Assembly: GCA_018394295.1 (NCBI GenBank)
Contig: CP074573.1
Coordinates: 806,001 to 870,000 of the forward strand
Direction of reading: 5' to 3'
Origin: Mycoplasmatota bacterium
GTDB taxonomy: Bacteria > Bacillota_I > Bacilli_A > Haloplasmatales > Haloplasmataceae
Length of the DNA: 64,000 bases
The position numbers and the translations under genes are program-made. The notes beneath the pieces were generated by a model that had not been told where the DNA came from, did not search any database, and saw only the letters and a program-made list of their open reading frames with translations. Below, piece by piece: positions 27,417 to 36,549 of this stretch. Within the stretch, counting starts at the first letter, position 1, and every line of letters begins with the position of its first letter.

Positions 27417-28341
27417 GATAACACCGTCCTTGATATGTCTTTCTTACTTTAAGTTCATGATCAATTGCGTTGAGTACTTCCCATTTTTTTAGACTCCACA
27501 TAGGTCCTATTAAATCCTCTCTGACAGCATCCCCTGTTAAACGGTGAATGACAACATGTGGTGGGATTAATTCTAGTTGTTTGACAACTGTATCAACATA
27601 GGCTTCCTTGGTCATAAGTGGAAATGGATTGATTAAATAATCTTTTCCCATTTTGGTATTTTTAATTACATGAAGTAAATGTATTTTAATCCCTTGTATA
27701 TCTAATTTAACGAGTTCTTTTACAGTTTCTAACATTTCATCTTGGGTTTCATAGGGGAGTCCATTTATGATATGGACGATTACTTCAATATTATGTTTCC
27801 GTAATTTTTTTACTCCTTCTACAAATGTATGGTAATCATGGCCTCTGTTTATTAATTTGGAAGTTTTGTCGTGAATGGTTTGTAAGCCTAATTCGACAAA
27901 TAACTTCGTTTTTTGATTTAACTCAGCTAAATAGTCTACAATATCGTCCTCTAAACAATCAGGACGAGTTGAAATAGCTAAACCAACAATGTCAGGATGG
28001 TAGTTTAGGACAAGTTCAAACTTCTTTCTTAACTCAGAAACAGGTGCATAAGTATTGGTGTTTGCTTGAAAATAAGCAATATATTTGGCTTCAGGCCATT
28101 TTTTATGCATCATCTCTTTAATTATGTCAAATTGAGATAAGAGATTATCATGCTTATCTCCTGCATAATCACCACTTCCTAAAGGAGAACAATAGGTACA
28201 TCCTCCATATCCAGATTTACCTGTTTTATTTGGACAGGTAAAATTCGCATTTAATGAAACTTTAAATACTTTTTGTTGAAATCTATTTTTATAATATTCA
28301 CTTAAACTGTAATATCTTTTTTGTTTATAGATTAAATTCAT
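27406..28341 (-). CDS. Radical SAM protein of the YtqA (TIGR01212) family
   Basis: This 311-residue radical SAM enzyme has the family's spaced cysteine motif: FTCPNKTGKSGYGGCTYC, then SPLGSGDYAG. Later motifs are STRPDCLEDDIV, ELGLQTIHD and IHLLHVIKNTKMG. YtqA is paired with the wobble-uridine methyltransferase MnmM in Bacillota, and I recall it being proposed as the preceding step (named MnmL), so a role in 5-aminomethyluridine formation is inferred. The gene is immediately upstream of and overlaps mnmM. Confidence 0.85.
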   Translation of the reverse strand: MNLIYKQKRYYSLSEYYKNRFQQKVFKVSLNANFTCPNKTGKSGYGGCTYCSPLGSGDYAGDKHDNLLSQFDIIKEMMHKKWPEAKYIAYFQANTNTYAPVSELRKKFELVLNYHPDIVGLAISTRPDCLEDDIVDYLAELNQKTKLFVELGLQTIHDKTSKLINRGHDYHTFVEGVKKLRKHNIEVIVHIINGLPYETQDEMLETVKELVKLDIQGIKIHLLHVIKNTKMGKDYLINPFPLMTKEAYVDTVVKQLELIPPHVVIHRLTGDAVREDLIGPMWSLKKWEVLNAIDHELKVRKTYQGRCYHES

Positions 28342-28461
28342 ATTATCACCTTTATCTATTCTATCATAAAAGTAAAAATTTTGTTTATTTTTGTAGATAA
28401 TGTTTAAAAAAATATAAAAAAGCGTTAAAATAGTAATAGTAATCTTAGAGGTGGTACATTT

Positions 28462-29292
28462 ATGACAGAAAAATTAAATAAAATATTATTTCACCCATCA
28501 ACATTAAATCAATTTAAACACACCCATCTTTTAAAAGTTCTCCTATATTTATTAATATTATCGTTATTTTCTATTATTGTACCGATTATCGATAGGATAA
28601 AAAGTCCTGAATTAACAATAGCGGATAAATCACAAGTAGAAATTCTATATGGTTTTAATTTTGATAACGCAAAGGATTTACCTGATTGTTCATTGAATAA
28701 TGGGACATATACTTGTGAAGATGAGGCATCAGAGACCAAAGAAATTGGGGTTGTTTTGAATTTGTTTAATATCGTCTCAGATGTAGATGATACGATGGGT
28801 CATTCAAATTATTATTATACGGTAAAATTAACTGAAAAAAACATAAAAATCAAAGATAGATTTGGTACAGAAGTCATTATTAATTATAAAGACACACCAA
28901 GTAAGTGGCAAAGTTTCGATTTTAAAGAAATTAAAGCATCTAATAATCCAAGTGATAGTTTATTCCTTTTATTTATCCGTGGGTTTAATCAAATACTAGT
29001 TAAATTAACACCAATTATTTTAGCAATTAATATAACATTTTCATTTATAATAAAATCACTTGAAATTTTATTATATAGTTTATTATTTTATTTGTTTTAT
29101 AAACGTTTTCAATTTAAATTTATAGAATTATTTAAGATAACTATCTTTGCACATACCTTACCAGTAACTATTGGAGTTATATTAGATTTACTTCAATTTA
29201 ATGTCGTTAATACTTTTATGATACCAACATTAACCTTTATTTATGTTTATATCGCTATCTATTCATCTCTACCAAAAAACAAAGAATTTTAA
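28462..29292 (+). CDS. DUF1189-family membrane protein
   Basis: This 276-residue protein has one N-terminal transmembrane segment (~25-44), an extracytoplasmic domain with two cysteines (DLPDCSLNNGTYTCED), then three to four C-terminal segments (~183-265). The layout of a first helix after HPSTLNQFKHTHLLKVL and a hydrophobic C-terminal half matches DUF1189, whose function is unknown. TTAGAGGTGGTACATTT precedes the ATG. It is single and divergent from the mnmL-like gene. Confidence 0.6.
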   Translation: MTEKLNKILFHPSTLNQFKHTHLLKVLLYLLILSLFSIIVPIIDRIKSPELTIADKSQVEILYGFNFDNAKDLPDCSLNNGTYTCEDEASETKEIGVVLNLFNIVSDVDDTMGHSNYYYTVKLTEKNIKIKDRFGTEVIINYKDTPSKWQSFDFKEIKASNNPSDSLFLLFIRGFNQILVKLTPIILAINITFSFIIKSLEILLYSLLFYLFYKRFQFKFIELFKITIFAHTLPVTIGVILDLLQFNVVNTFMIPTLTFIYVYIAIYSSLPKNKEF

Positions 29293-29316
29293 ATATTTAC
29301 TTTTTGTAAAAAAATA

Positions 29317-29345
29317 TTGCATAAACTTAGTAATAATTATATAAT
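29317..29345 (+). promoter_or_regulatory. Promoter of the leuS T-box transcript
   Basis: TTGCAT (29317-29322), 17-base spacer, TATAAT (29340-29345). Confidence 0.82.
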
Positions 29346-29354
29346 ATAATATAT

Positions 29355-29592
29355 GTAATGAAAGACGATGAATTGGAGTAGTAACAATTACTTTTCAACT
29401 AGAGACTGACTGGTTGGTGGAAAGTCAGGGAAAGAATTGCGAACTAGCCATGGAGTTATATATGCCAACGATTAAGTTCTAGTAGTGTATATCGTTTTAC
29501 TTGCGTTAAAAGTAATCGAGTGGTGAGATTTTCTCACAACTAGGGTGGTACCACGTTTATAAGCGTCCTTAGAATATAAGGGCGTTTTTTTA
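29355..29592 (+). ncRNA. T-box leader of leuS
   Basis: The 14-base T-box AGGGTGGTACCACG lies at 29542-29555, followed by a terminator stem CGTCCTTA / TAAGGGCG (one G-U pair) and T7 (29564-29591). The long stem I region begins near 29357. GAACTAGCC at 29441-29449 may hold the specifier CTA (Leu) at 29444-29446; that codon call is tentative. Uncharged tRNA-Leu should stabilise the antiterminator and allow leuS expression. Confidence 0.94.
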
Positions 29593-29617
29593 TATTAAAA
29601 TTTAGGAGGTATAAAAA

Positions 29618-32056
29618 ATGACTTATCATCATAAAAAAGTCGAGAAGAAATGGCAAGATTATTGGATTAATAACAAAACATTCAAAACCAGAGATGATGC
29701 AGAAAAAGAAAAATTTTATTGCTTAGATATGTTTCCATATCCATCAGGAGCAGGGCTACATGTAGGCCATCCTGAAGGATATACAGCAACTGATATTGTG
29801 TCACGCATGAAAAGAATGCAAGGATATAATGTTTTACATCCTATGGGGTGGGATGCATTTGGCTTACCAGCTGAACAATATGCGATAAAGACAGGAAATG
29901 ATCCAAGAGAATTTACGACGCAAAATACTGACAATTTTCGTCGTCAAATTCAATCATTAGGATTAAGTTATGATTGGGATAAAGAGTTAAATACGACGGA
30001 TCCTCAATTTTTTAAAACAACACAGTATATTTTCACTTTACTTTTTAAAAAAGGATTAGCAGAAATTAGAGAAGAGAATGTCAATTGGTGTGAAGAATTA
30101 GGAACCGTATTAGCTAATGAAGAAGTATTAAATGATAATGGCATTATGGTATCTGAAGTTGGTGGATTCCCTGTTGTGAAACGTCCAATGAAACAATGGG
30201 TGTTAAAAATAACTAAATATGCTGATCGTTTGCTAGAAGATTTAGATACATTAGATTGGCCTAATGGACTTAAAGAAATGCAGCGTAATTGGATTGGAAA
30301 AAGCGTTGGAGCTAAAATCCTCTTTAAGGTAAATAATTATGATTTAGATATCGAAGTTTTTACAACAAGAGCAGATACTCTATTTGGGGCATCTTATGTT
30401 GTCTTATCGCCAGAACATCCATTTGTAAAAGAGATTACAACAGATGAAAATAAGTTAGCTGTAGAAGAATATATTGCTACTTCAAAAGCAAAAACTGAGT
30501 TAGAAAGAACCGAATTGAATAAAGAAAAAACGGGTGTATTCACTGGTGGTTATGCAATTCATCCCGTTACGAAAGAATTACTTCCAATATGGATTGGTGA
30601 TTATGTGCTTATTAGTTATGGAACAGGTGCAGTTATGGCAGTACCTGGACATGATGAAAGAGATTATGAATTTGCTAAAAAATACGATTTACCAATTATT
30701 CAAGTCGTAAAAGGTGATATATCAAAAAAAGCATACACAGGTGATGATGAACACATTAATTCTTCATTCCTTAATGGTTTACATAATGAAGAAGCAATCG
30801 CTAAAATGATTGAGTATTTAGAAGAACATAACTTAGGTGCAAAAAAGATCAATTATAAATTAAGAGATTGGTTGTTTAGTCGTCAACGTTATTGGGGAGA
30901 ACCATTCCCAGTGATTCATTGGGAAGATGGAACCATAACCGTGTTAGATGAAAGTGAATTACCACTTGCTTTACCTGAAGTAAGTAACTTTAAACCTTCA
31001 AATACAGGTGAGAGTCCACTTGCTAAAGCAACTGATTGGTTAGATGTCGTAAGAGAAGATGGCGTTAAAGGCCGACGAGAAACCAATACAATGCCACAGT
31101 GGGCAGGAAGTTGTTGGTATTATATAGGATATATTTTAAATCAAGGGGATGGAAGTTTCCTTCCATTAGCTAGTGAAGAAGCGAAAAAACGCCTAGAAAA
31201 ATGGTTGCCAGTTGATCTATATGTAGGTGGAGCTGAGCATGCTGTTGGTCATTTGCTTTATGCAAGATTTTGGCATAAAGTGTTATATGATTGTGGACTT
31301 CTTCATAATAAAGAACCATTCCAAAAGCTATTTAATCAAGGGATGATTTTAGGTGAAAACAATGAGAAGATGAGCAAATCAAGAGGAAATGTGATTAACC
31401 CTGATGATATCGTTCTATCTCATGGAGCAGATAGTTTACGCATTTACGAAATGTTTATGGGTCCACTCGATGCTAGTAAACCATGGAGTACAACAGGTCT
31501 TGATGGAGCAAGACGTTTCTTAGAAAGAGTATGGCGTTTATTTGTGACAGAAGAAAATACTCAATCAAGTCATATCATTGATAAAGAAAATGATAAGTTA
31601 ACGCGAATTTACCATCAAACCGTAAAAAAAGTTACTGAAGATTATGAAACTCTAAACTTTAATACAGCAATATCTCAAATGATGATTTTTGTGAATGAGG
31701 CGTATAAAGCTGAATATATGCCACGTGAATATGCTTTAGGATTTATAAAACTATTGAATCCAATTGCACCACATATTACAGAAGAAATTTGGTCAATATT
31801 AGGTAATCATGACACAATCAGTTATGAAGCATGGCCAACTTATGATGAAACAAAATTGGTTGCAGAAACGATTGAAATCGCGGTTCAAATTAATGGAAAA
31901 TTAAGAGATAGAATTCATGTAACACCTGATACTATAGAAGAAGAGGTAAAAGCCTTAGCTTTAAGTCAAGAAAATGTGATAAGACATACAGAAAATAAAC
32001 AAATTCGTAAAGTCATTTATGTTAAAAATAAAATCGTCAATATTGTAGTAAGTTAG
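29618..32056 (+). CDS. leuS: Leucyl-tRNA synthetase
   Basis: This 812-residue class Ia synthetase has the HIGH-equivalent [12 protein letters not shown] (~46-57), [13 protein letters not shown], the CP1 editing insertion ([34 protein letters not shown]), WAGSCWYY, and the KMSKS loop [20 protein letters not shown]-terminal anticodon and tail domain closes the protein. AGGAGG (29604-29609) precedes the ATG. It is a single gene controlled by the upstream T-box. Confidence 0.97.
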   Translation: MTYHHKKVEKKWQDYWINNKTFKTRDDAEKEKFYCLDMFPYPSGAGLHVGHPEGYTATDIVSRMKRMQGYNVLHPMGWDAFGLPAEQYAIKTGNDPREFTTQNTDNFRRQIQSLGLSYDWDKELNTTDPQFFKTTQYIFTLLFKKGLAEIREENVNWCEELGTVLANEEVLNDNGIMVSEVGGFPVVKRPMKQWVLKITKYADRLLEDLDTLDWPNGLKEMQRNWIGKSVGAKILFKVNNYDLDIEVFTTRADTLFGASYVVLSPEHPFVKEITTDENKLAVEEYIATSKAKTELERTELNKEKTGVFTGGYAIHPVTKELLPIWIGDYVLISYGTGAVMAVPGHDERDYEFAKKYDLPIIQVVKGDISKKAYTGDDEHINSSFLNGLHNEEAIAKMIEYLEEHNLGAKKINYKLRDWLFSRQRYWGEPFPVIHWEDGTITVLDESELPLALPEVSNFKPSNTGESPLAKATDWLDVVREDGVKGRRETNTMPQWAGSCWYYIGYILNQGDGSFLPLASEEAKKRLEKWLPVDLYVGGAEHAVGHLLYARFWHKVLYDCGLLHNKEPFQKLFNQGMILGENNEKMSKSRGNVINPDDIVLSHGADSLRIYEMFMGPLDASKPWSTTGLDGARRFLERVWRLFVTEENTQSSHIIDKENDKLTRIYHQTVKKVTEDYETLNFNTAISQMMIFVNEAYKAEYMPREYALGFIKLLNPIAPHITEEIWSILGNHDTISYEAWPTYDETKLVAETIEIAVQINGKLRDRIHVTPDTIEEEVKALALSQENVIRHTENKQIRKVIYVKNKIVNIVVS

Positions 32057-32070
32057 TTATATCAAAAAAA

Positions 32071-32094
32071 AGCACACTTTTTAGTGTGTTTTTT
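32071..32094 (+). terminator. Terminator of leuS
   Basis: Stem GCACACT / AGTGTGT (one G-T pair) with loop TTTT, then T5. Confidence 0.87.
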
Positions 32095-32103
32095 AATTAA
32101 TTT

Positions 32104-33591
32104 CTACATATTGGCAATACTATAAATGTATTGTTCCTGATATTTATCTTGAAGATAATTTTCGACAATATCAATATCATTATGTTCAATAATATAACCA
32201 TTAAAAATTTCATATTTTTCATTTCCTTTTCCAGTGATAACAACAATATCATCGTGTGTGGCCATTTCTAACGCTTTTATGATTGCTTTTTTACGATTAG
32301 GAATAACACTAACTTTAAACACATTCTTAATTCCTTTAGTTATATCGGAAATGATGTCAAGTGTATCTTCGCTTTTTGGATCTTCACTTGTCAAAATAAT
32401 ATTTGAAGCATAAGCATCAACGACTTTACCCATTAATGGGCGTTTTGATTGATCTCGTTCACCTGCACTTCCAAAAACTACCGTTAAGTTTTTACCCTTT
32501 ACTTGACTAATATTAGACAGCAAACTGTTTAAAGCATTTGGTGTATGTGCAAAATCAATTATGACAGGAAATGGTTGTCCACAATTGACAATATGCATTC
32601 TACCATCAATTTCTTGAAGCGACTGAAGTTTTGGTATCATATTATCAAGAGAAAATCCTAAGGCATGGCAGGTTGCTAAAGCAGCGGTTACATTATATAC
32701 ATTATAATCACCAAAAAGGTTTAAACGTATATTTTTGTAAATTTCATCCTTTAGGATTAAATCAAATGTTGTTTCTTTAAAAGTTGTTTTGGTATGACTA
32801 ATACGAAAGTCACTATCAACATGTTTACCATAAGTAAGGACCTTTGCTTTTGTTTCAGTCATAATTTTAGAGGCATATGGCTCACTATCTAAATTAACCA
32901 CAGCATAACTTTCTTCACTAAGCATTTGAAATAATTTTAATTTTGATAGAAAATAATTTTCAATGGTTTTATGATAGTCAAGATGTTCGTGTGTTAAGTT
33001 GGTAAAAACCGCAACTTTAAATTTAAGGTAATCAACACGATGTAGATCTAAACCCTGACTTGAAACTTCAAGAGTTGCATAAGGTATTTTTTTCTTAAGG
33101 ACTTCAGATAAAAATTGTTGAAGTATATTTGGTTTAGGAGTCGTTAATGAATTTTTTAATTGGATTTGTTGAAACATAAATCCATTTGTGCCAATATAAG
33201 CGCAAGATTTAAAGTTATCAATTAATTGTTTAATAATAAGCGCGGTCGTTGTTTTTCCATCTGTCCCAGTTATTCCTATTAAATCTAAGTGATGGGTTGG
33301 ATTTTCAAAAAAATTAGCACAAATTAAAGGTAATACGCTTAAAGTATCAGAAACAATCACATAAGGAATATCAGTTTTAATCTGTTTATTCGCTATTATT
33401 AATATAGGTTTGATAGTAAATGTATGTAGGAGTTCATGACTATCAAACTTATTCCCTTTTATGCAAATAAAGCAAGAATGTTCTTTTACATCAAATGTAT
33501 TTTCTGTTAAGTATTCTATGTTTATAAAATCATGGTAATTATCACTTCGATATAATATTTCTACATTTCTTAATACATCCTTACTAAGCAC
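32104..33591 (-). CDS. murE: UDP-MurNAc-tripeptide synthetase (MurE)
   Basis: This 495-residue Mur ligase adds the third stem-peptide residue in peptidoglycan synthesis. LIGITGTDGKTTTALIIK is the ATP loop, TPKPNILQQF and EVSSQGLDLHRVDYLKF are the UDP-sugar and Mg2+ regions, FTNLTHEHLDYHKTIENYF follows, and VFGSAGERDQSKRPLMG starts the C-terminal domain. The selectivity motif that is DNPR in meso-DAP enzymes reads EDPK (LTSEDPKSED), so the amino acid added is uncertain. GTG 33591 is chosen because GGAGGGAG sits just upstream; an in-frame ATG at 33624 precedes that site. Confidence 0.9.
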   Translation of the reverse strand: MLSKDVLRNVEILYRSDNYHDFINIEYLTENTFDVKEHSCFICIKGNKFDSHELLHTFTIKPILIIANKQIKTDIPYVIVSDTLSVLPLICANFFENPTHHLDLIGITGTDGKTTTALIIKQLIDNFKSCAYIGTNGFMFQQIQLKNSLTTPKPNILQQFLSEVLKKKIPYATLEVSSQGLDLHRVDYLKFKVAVFTNLTHEHLDYHKTIENYFLSKLKLFQMLSEESYAVVNLDSEPYASKIMTETKAKVLTYGKHVDSDFRISHTKTTFKETTFDLILKDEIYKNIRLNLFGDYNVYNVTAALATCHALGFSLDNMIPKLQSLQEIDGRMHIVNCGQPFPVIIDFAHTPNALNSLLSNISQVKGKNLTVVFGSAGERDQSKRPLMGKVVDAYASNIILTSEDPKSEDTLDIISDITKGIKNVFKVSVIPNRKKAIIKALEMATHDDIVVITGKGNEKYEIFNGYIIEHNDIDIVENYLQDKYQEQYIYSIANM

Positions 33592-33703
33592 TTTTCTCCC
33601 TCCATTACATTTTAAGTCATTCATTATTTATTATGTTGACTTCGTTTAAAATTAAAAGTAAGATGGAGAAAAATTAATTGTTAAATATTTTATATTTTGG
33701 AAA

Positions 33704-33753
33704 CAAAAAAAATAATGAGATATTACTATATAATTTAGTAATTACTCATTATT
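33704..33753 (-). terminator. Terminator between rqcH and murE (minus strand)
   Basis: Arms AATAATGAG (33711-33719) and CTCATTATT (33745-33753), with inner ATTACT / AGTAAT pairing, are followed on the minus strand by T8. It separates rqcH from murE. Confidence 0.85.
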
Positions 33754-33770
33754 ACAATTGGTAATTTTTT

Positions 33771-35468
33771 CTATTTTAATTTATTCTTTAATGCATGTAT
33801 CATATCTTCATCAGGATCAATAAAAATAGTTTTTTGATTATCATAAGTCACGAGACCTAGTTTAGATCCAGGAATCTTTTTCACATTTTTTACTAGAGTA
33901 TAGTCTACTGGTACACTTGATGATAACTTCCCTTTTGAGTAATAAGCAGCAAGAGACGCTGCTGTTCGAATGACTTTTTCAGATAAGTCTTGTACAGGTC
34001 GAATAATCACATGTGCTCCTGGCATATCTTTTACATGCATAAAATAGTCATTTTTATGCGCTAATTTATGGGTGATATATTCATTTTGTAAATTATTTTT
34101 TCCAACAAATATTTGCGCGTCATCAACCATGTAAGTCTCATATTGTGGTTTCTTACTTTTCTTTTGTTTAGAAGCATAGCGTTTTAAGTATCGACCTTCT
34201 ACTAATTCTTGTCTGATTTCTATCGCATCGTTTAATGAAGCAACTTTTATTTGTTCAAGTAAGGTATCAAAATAATTTATCTCTTGTTTGGTTAAATCCA
34301 TTTGTTCATGTAGATGGCTAAATGCCTTTTTGGATTTTTGATACTTTGTAAAGTATTTTTGAGAATTTTCAATAGGTGTTAATAATGGATCAAGTTCAAT
34401 GGTGACTTCCTTGTTCGTTTCATAATTAAAAGCAGTAAATGATGTCATTCCCTTTGTTAATTGATATGAATTAGAGATAATTAACTCACCAAAGACCTTA
34501 TATTTTATCGCCTCTTTAGCCATTAATAAGTCCGTTTCTAAGTTATTTAATTTATTTTTATTTTTTTCAAGTTCATTTTTAATGAATTTTTCTAAATCTT
34601 GTGTTTGTTGTTTGATACGCTCATGATTTTCTTTATTAAAGTAGAAACGATCAAGCATTTTACCTATAGATGTAAAAGATTTAATCTCACCTTCCATTTG
34701 TTTTAATGGCAAGAGATAAAAATAAGCTTTTTTAGGGGTATAAAGGATAGATGGATTTAAATTTTGTTTTAATTCATTGATAAAGGATAAGTAAGAAAGA
34801 TATAAACCTTCTTCATTAAAAAAAGAAGTTCTATGTAATAATTCCTTTGCACATAAGGGACTAAGTCCTTCAAAATATTGAACGAGTTGTTTATTTAAAT
34901 TTGTGTCTAAATAATTAAATTGCGAAAAGTTTTCTTTCTCTGCTTCAAAAAAATTGACTTTATCATGTCCAGGAGGGTAGATATAAGCTGCCCCTGGTTG
35001 CAAGGTTCTGAAACTATTAAGAAATGGTGAAATATGTTTAATAGAATCTAGGATGATGTTTGTTTTCTCCTTGACTAAAACAATATTTGAATGTTTACCC
35101 ATTACTTCAACAATTAAAAGTTTAACATCTTTGTCGCCTATCTCATTCATATGTTCTATATGAAATACGACAACACGATCATTGTCTTTTTGATAGATGT
35201 CATTAATTATTCCACCTTCTAAATGTTTACGTAAAAGCATACAAAACATAGGCGGTTCTTGTGGATAAGGATAATCTGATTCTGTAATATGTAAACGGGC
35301 ATAATTGGGATGAATTGATATTAATAATTTTTGTGTTTTTTGATTCGCTCGTATGACTACGATAAGTTCATAGTTAGATACTTGATAAATTTTATTAATT
35401 CGTCCTTTTAATAGATTGGTTTTTAATTCTCTTACCATATAATGTGTAAATATACCATCAAAGGCCAT
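33771..35468 (-). CDS. rqcH: Ribosome quality-control protein RqcH (NFACT/FbpA family)
   Basis: This 565-residue protein binds stalled 50S-peptidyl-tRNA complexes and directs C-terminal alanine tailing. The NFACT-N domain (MAFDGIFTHYMVRELKTNLLKGRINKIYQ, LLRKHLEGG) is followed by helical hairpin and coiled-coil regions (~270-400) and the NFACT-R domain with KNDYFMHVKDMPGAHVIIRP. Length matches the family (~570). In B. subtilis the homologue yloA lies at the start of the same cluster that continues here on the other strand with gmk. Confidence 0.93.
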   Translation of the reverse strand: MAFDGIFTHYMVRELKTNLLKGRINKIYQVSNYELIVVIRANQKTQKLLISIHPNYARLHITESDYPYPQEPPMFCMLLRKHLEGGIINDIYQKDNDRVVVFHIEHMNEIGDKDVKLLIVEVMGKHSNIVLVKEKTNIILDSIKHISPFLNSFRTLQPGAAYIYPPGHDKVNFFEAEKENFSQFNYLDTNLNKQLVQYFEGLSPLCAKELLHRTSFFNEEGLYLSYLSFINELKQNLNPSILYTPKKAYFYLLPLKQMEGEIKSFTSIGKMLDRFYFNKENHERIKQQTQDLEKFIKNELEKNKNKLNNLETDLLMAKEAIKYKVFGELIISNSYQLTKGMTSFTAFNYETNKEVTIELDPLLTPIENSQKYFTKYQKSKKAFSHLHEQMDLTKQEINYFDTLLEQIKVASLNDAIEIRQELVEGRYLKRYASKQKKSKKPQYETYMVDDAQIFVGKNNLQNEYITHKLAHKNDYFMHVKDMPGAHVIIRPVQDLSEKVIRTAASLAAYYSKGKLSSSVPVDYTLVKNVKKIPGSKLGLVTYDNQKTIFIDPDEDMIHALKNKLK

Positions 35469-35580
35469 TTTGCATCACTCTTTCATTATTTAAAACTATA
35501 ATATATTATTTTAACATGTTTTTTAACGAAATATCAGTGTAATAGTCGACAAAATTAAAATAATTAATAAAAATAACTTA

Positions 35581-35604
35581 AAGTACTTAAAAAAGTACTT
35601 AAAA
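35581..35604. repeat. Tandem 12-bp repeats upstream of gmk, candidate operator
   Basis: AAGTACTTAAAA occurs twice in direct tandem (35581-35592, 35593-35604). Each contains the 8-bp palindrome AAGTACTT. The second copy lies where the -35 box of the TATAAT at 35618-35623 would be. Confidence 0.45.
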
Positions 35605-35657
35605 AGTGTTATTATTATATAATAAAAATAAATACGATGTGCAATCTGAAGGGATGA

Positions 35658-36284
35658 ATGGCTATGAAGCTTAATGAAAGAGGACTTTTAATTGTGATTT
35701 CTGGTCCATCGGGCGTAGGAAAAGGCACTGTTAGAAAAGCACTTTTTGAGAGAGAAAAACATAACCTCGAGTATTCAGTGTCAATGACGACAAGAGTTCC
35801 ACGTCATGGTGAAACTGGTGGAATAGATTACTTTTTTGTAACAAAAGAACAATTTGAACATAAGATCCAAGCTGGAGGACTTTTAGAATATGCTGAATTT
35901 GTAGGCAATTATTATGGGACACCAATGGACTATGTTGAAAACCGATTGGACCAAGGAAAAGAAGTGGTACTTGAAATAGAGGTACAAGGTGCAATGCAGG
36001 TACGTGAAAGAATGCCTGATGCGGTATTTATATTTATTGCACCACCGTCAAGACAAGCCTTAAGAGATCGGATTACAAAACGAGCAACAGAACCAGAAGC
36101 AATCATTAATAAGCGAATGGCCAAGGCAGAACGAGAGTTTGGTATGGCACATAAATATGATTATATAGTGGTAAATGATACAGTGGAAAACGCTGCTGAT
36201 AGAATTATGGCAATTATTCGTGCTGAACATGCCAAAACAGAAAGAACCATTCATAAATACATGAAAATATTGGAGGTGGAATAA
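35658..36284 (+). CDS. gmk: Guanylate kinase
   Basis: This 208-residue enzyme phosphorylates GMP to GDP. The P-loop reads [19 protein letters not shown]-binding residues lie in [22 protein letters not shown] and [14 protein letters not shown], and [14 protein letters not shown] and IFIAPPS are typical. Both ATG 35658 and ATG 35664 are possible: GAAGGG (35648-35653) is 4 and 10 bases away respectively. rpoZ follows after one base, as in Bacillus. Confidence 0.96.
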   Translation: MAMKLNERGLLIVISGPSGVGKGTVRKALFEREKHNLEYSVSMTTRVPRHGETGGIDYFFVTKEQFEHKIQAGGLLEYAEFVGNYYGTPMDYVENRLDQGKEVVLEIEVQGAMQVRERMPDAVFIFIAPPSRQALRDRITKRATEPEAIINKRMAKAEREFGMAHKYDYIVVNDTVENAADRIMAIIRAEHAKTERTIHKYMKILEVE

Positions 36285-36285
36285 A

Positions 36286-36477
36286 ATGAGATATCCTTCG
36301 ATTGATAAATTATTAAAAATTGTGGACTCAAAATATAAATTAGTCCTTTTATCATCTAAGAGAGCAAAATCTATTGAACAAGGCTCACCAGAACAAATTG
36401 AAGACCTTAAATGTTATAAACCAGTGGGAATTGCTTTAGAGGAAATCCTTGAAGATAAATTAAACATAAAATATTAA
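36286..36477 (+). CDS. rpoZ: RNA polymerase omega subunit
   Basis: This 63-residue protein aids assembly of the RNA polymerase beta-prime subunit. MRYPSIDKLLKIVDSKYKLVLLSSKRAKSIE is the typical omega opening (conserved K-RA motif), and KPVGIALEEILEDKL closes it. TTGGAGGTGG overlaps the gmk end. Gene order gmk-rpoZ-priA matches Bacillus with coaBC lost. Confidence 0.94.
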   Translation: MRYPSIDKLLKIVDSKYKLVLLSSKRAKSIEQGSPEQIEDLKCYKPVGIALEEILEDKLNIKY

Positions 36478-36479
36478 AT

Positions 36480-36518
36480 CCTTGAAAGTTTTTAAAAAAA
36501 CCATTCAAGGTTTTTTTT
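36480..36518 (+). terminator. Terminator after rpoZ
   Basis: Stem CCTTGAA / TTCAAGG with a 17-base loop, then T8. It lies only 11 bases upstream of the priA ribosome-site region. Confidence 0.82.
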
Positions 36519-36549
36519 AAGATTTTTTATGATAAGGGGAGCGATTAAT

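Noticed and set aside
36480-36518. FabT or other operator at CCTTGAA...TTCAAGG
   Set aside because: The T8 tail and position right after rpoZ identify a terminator.
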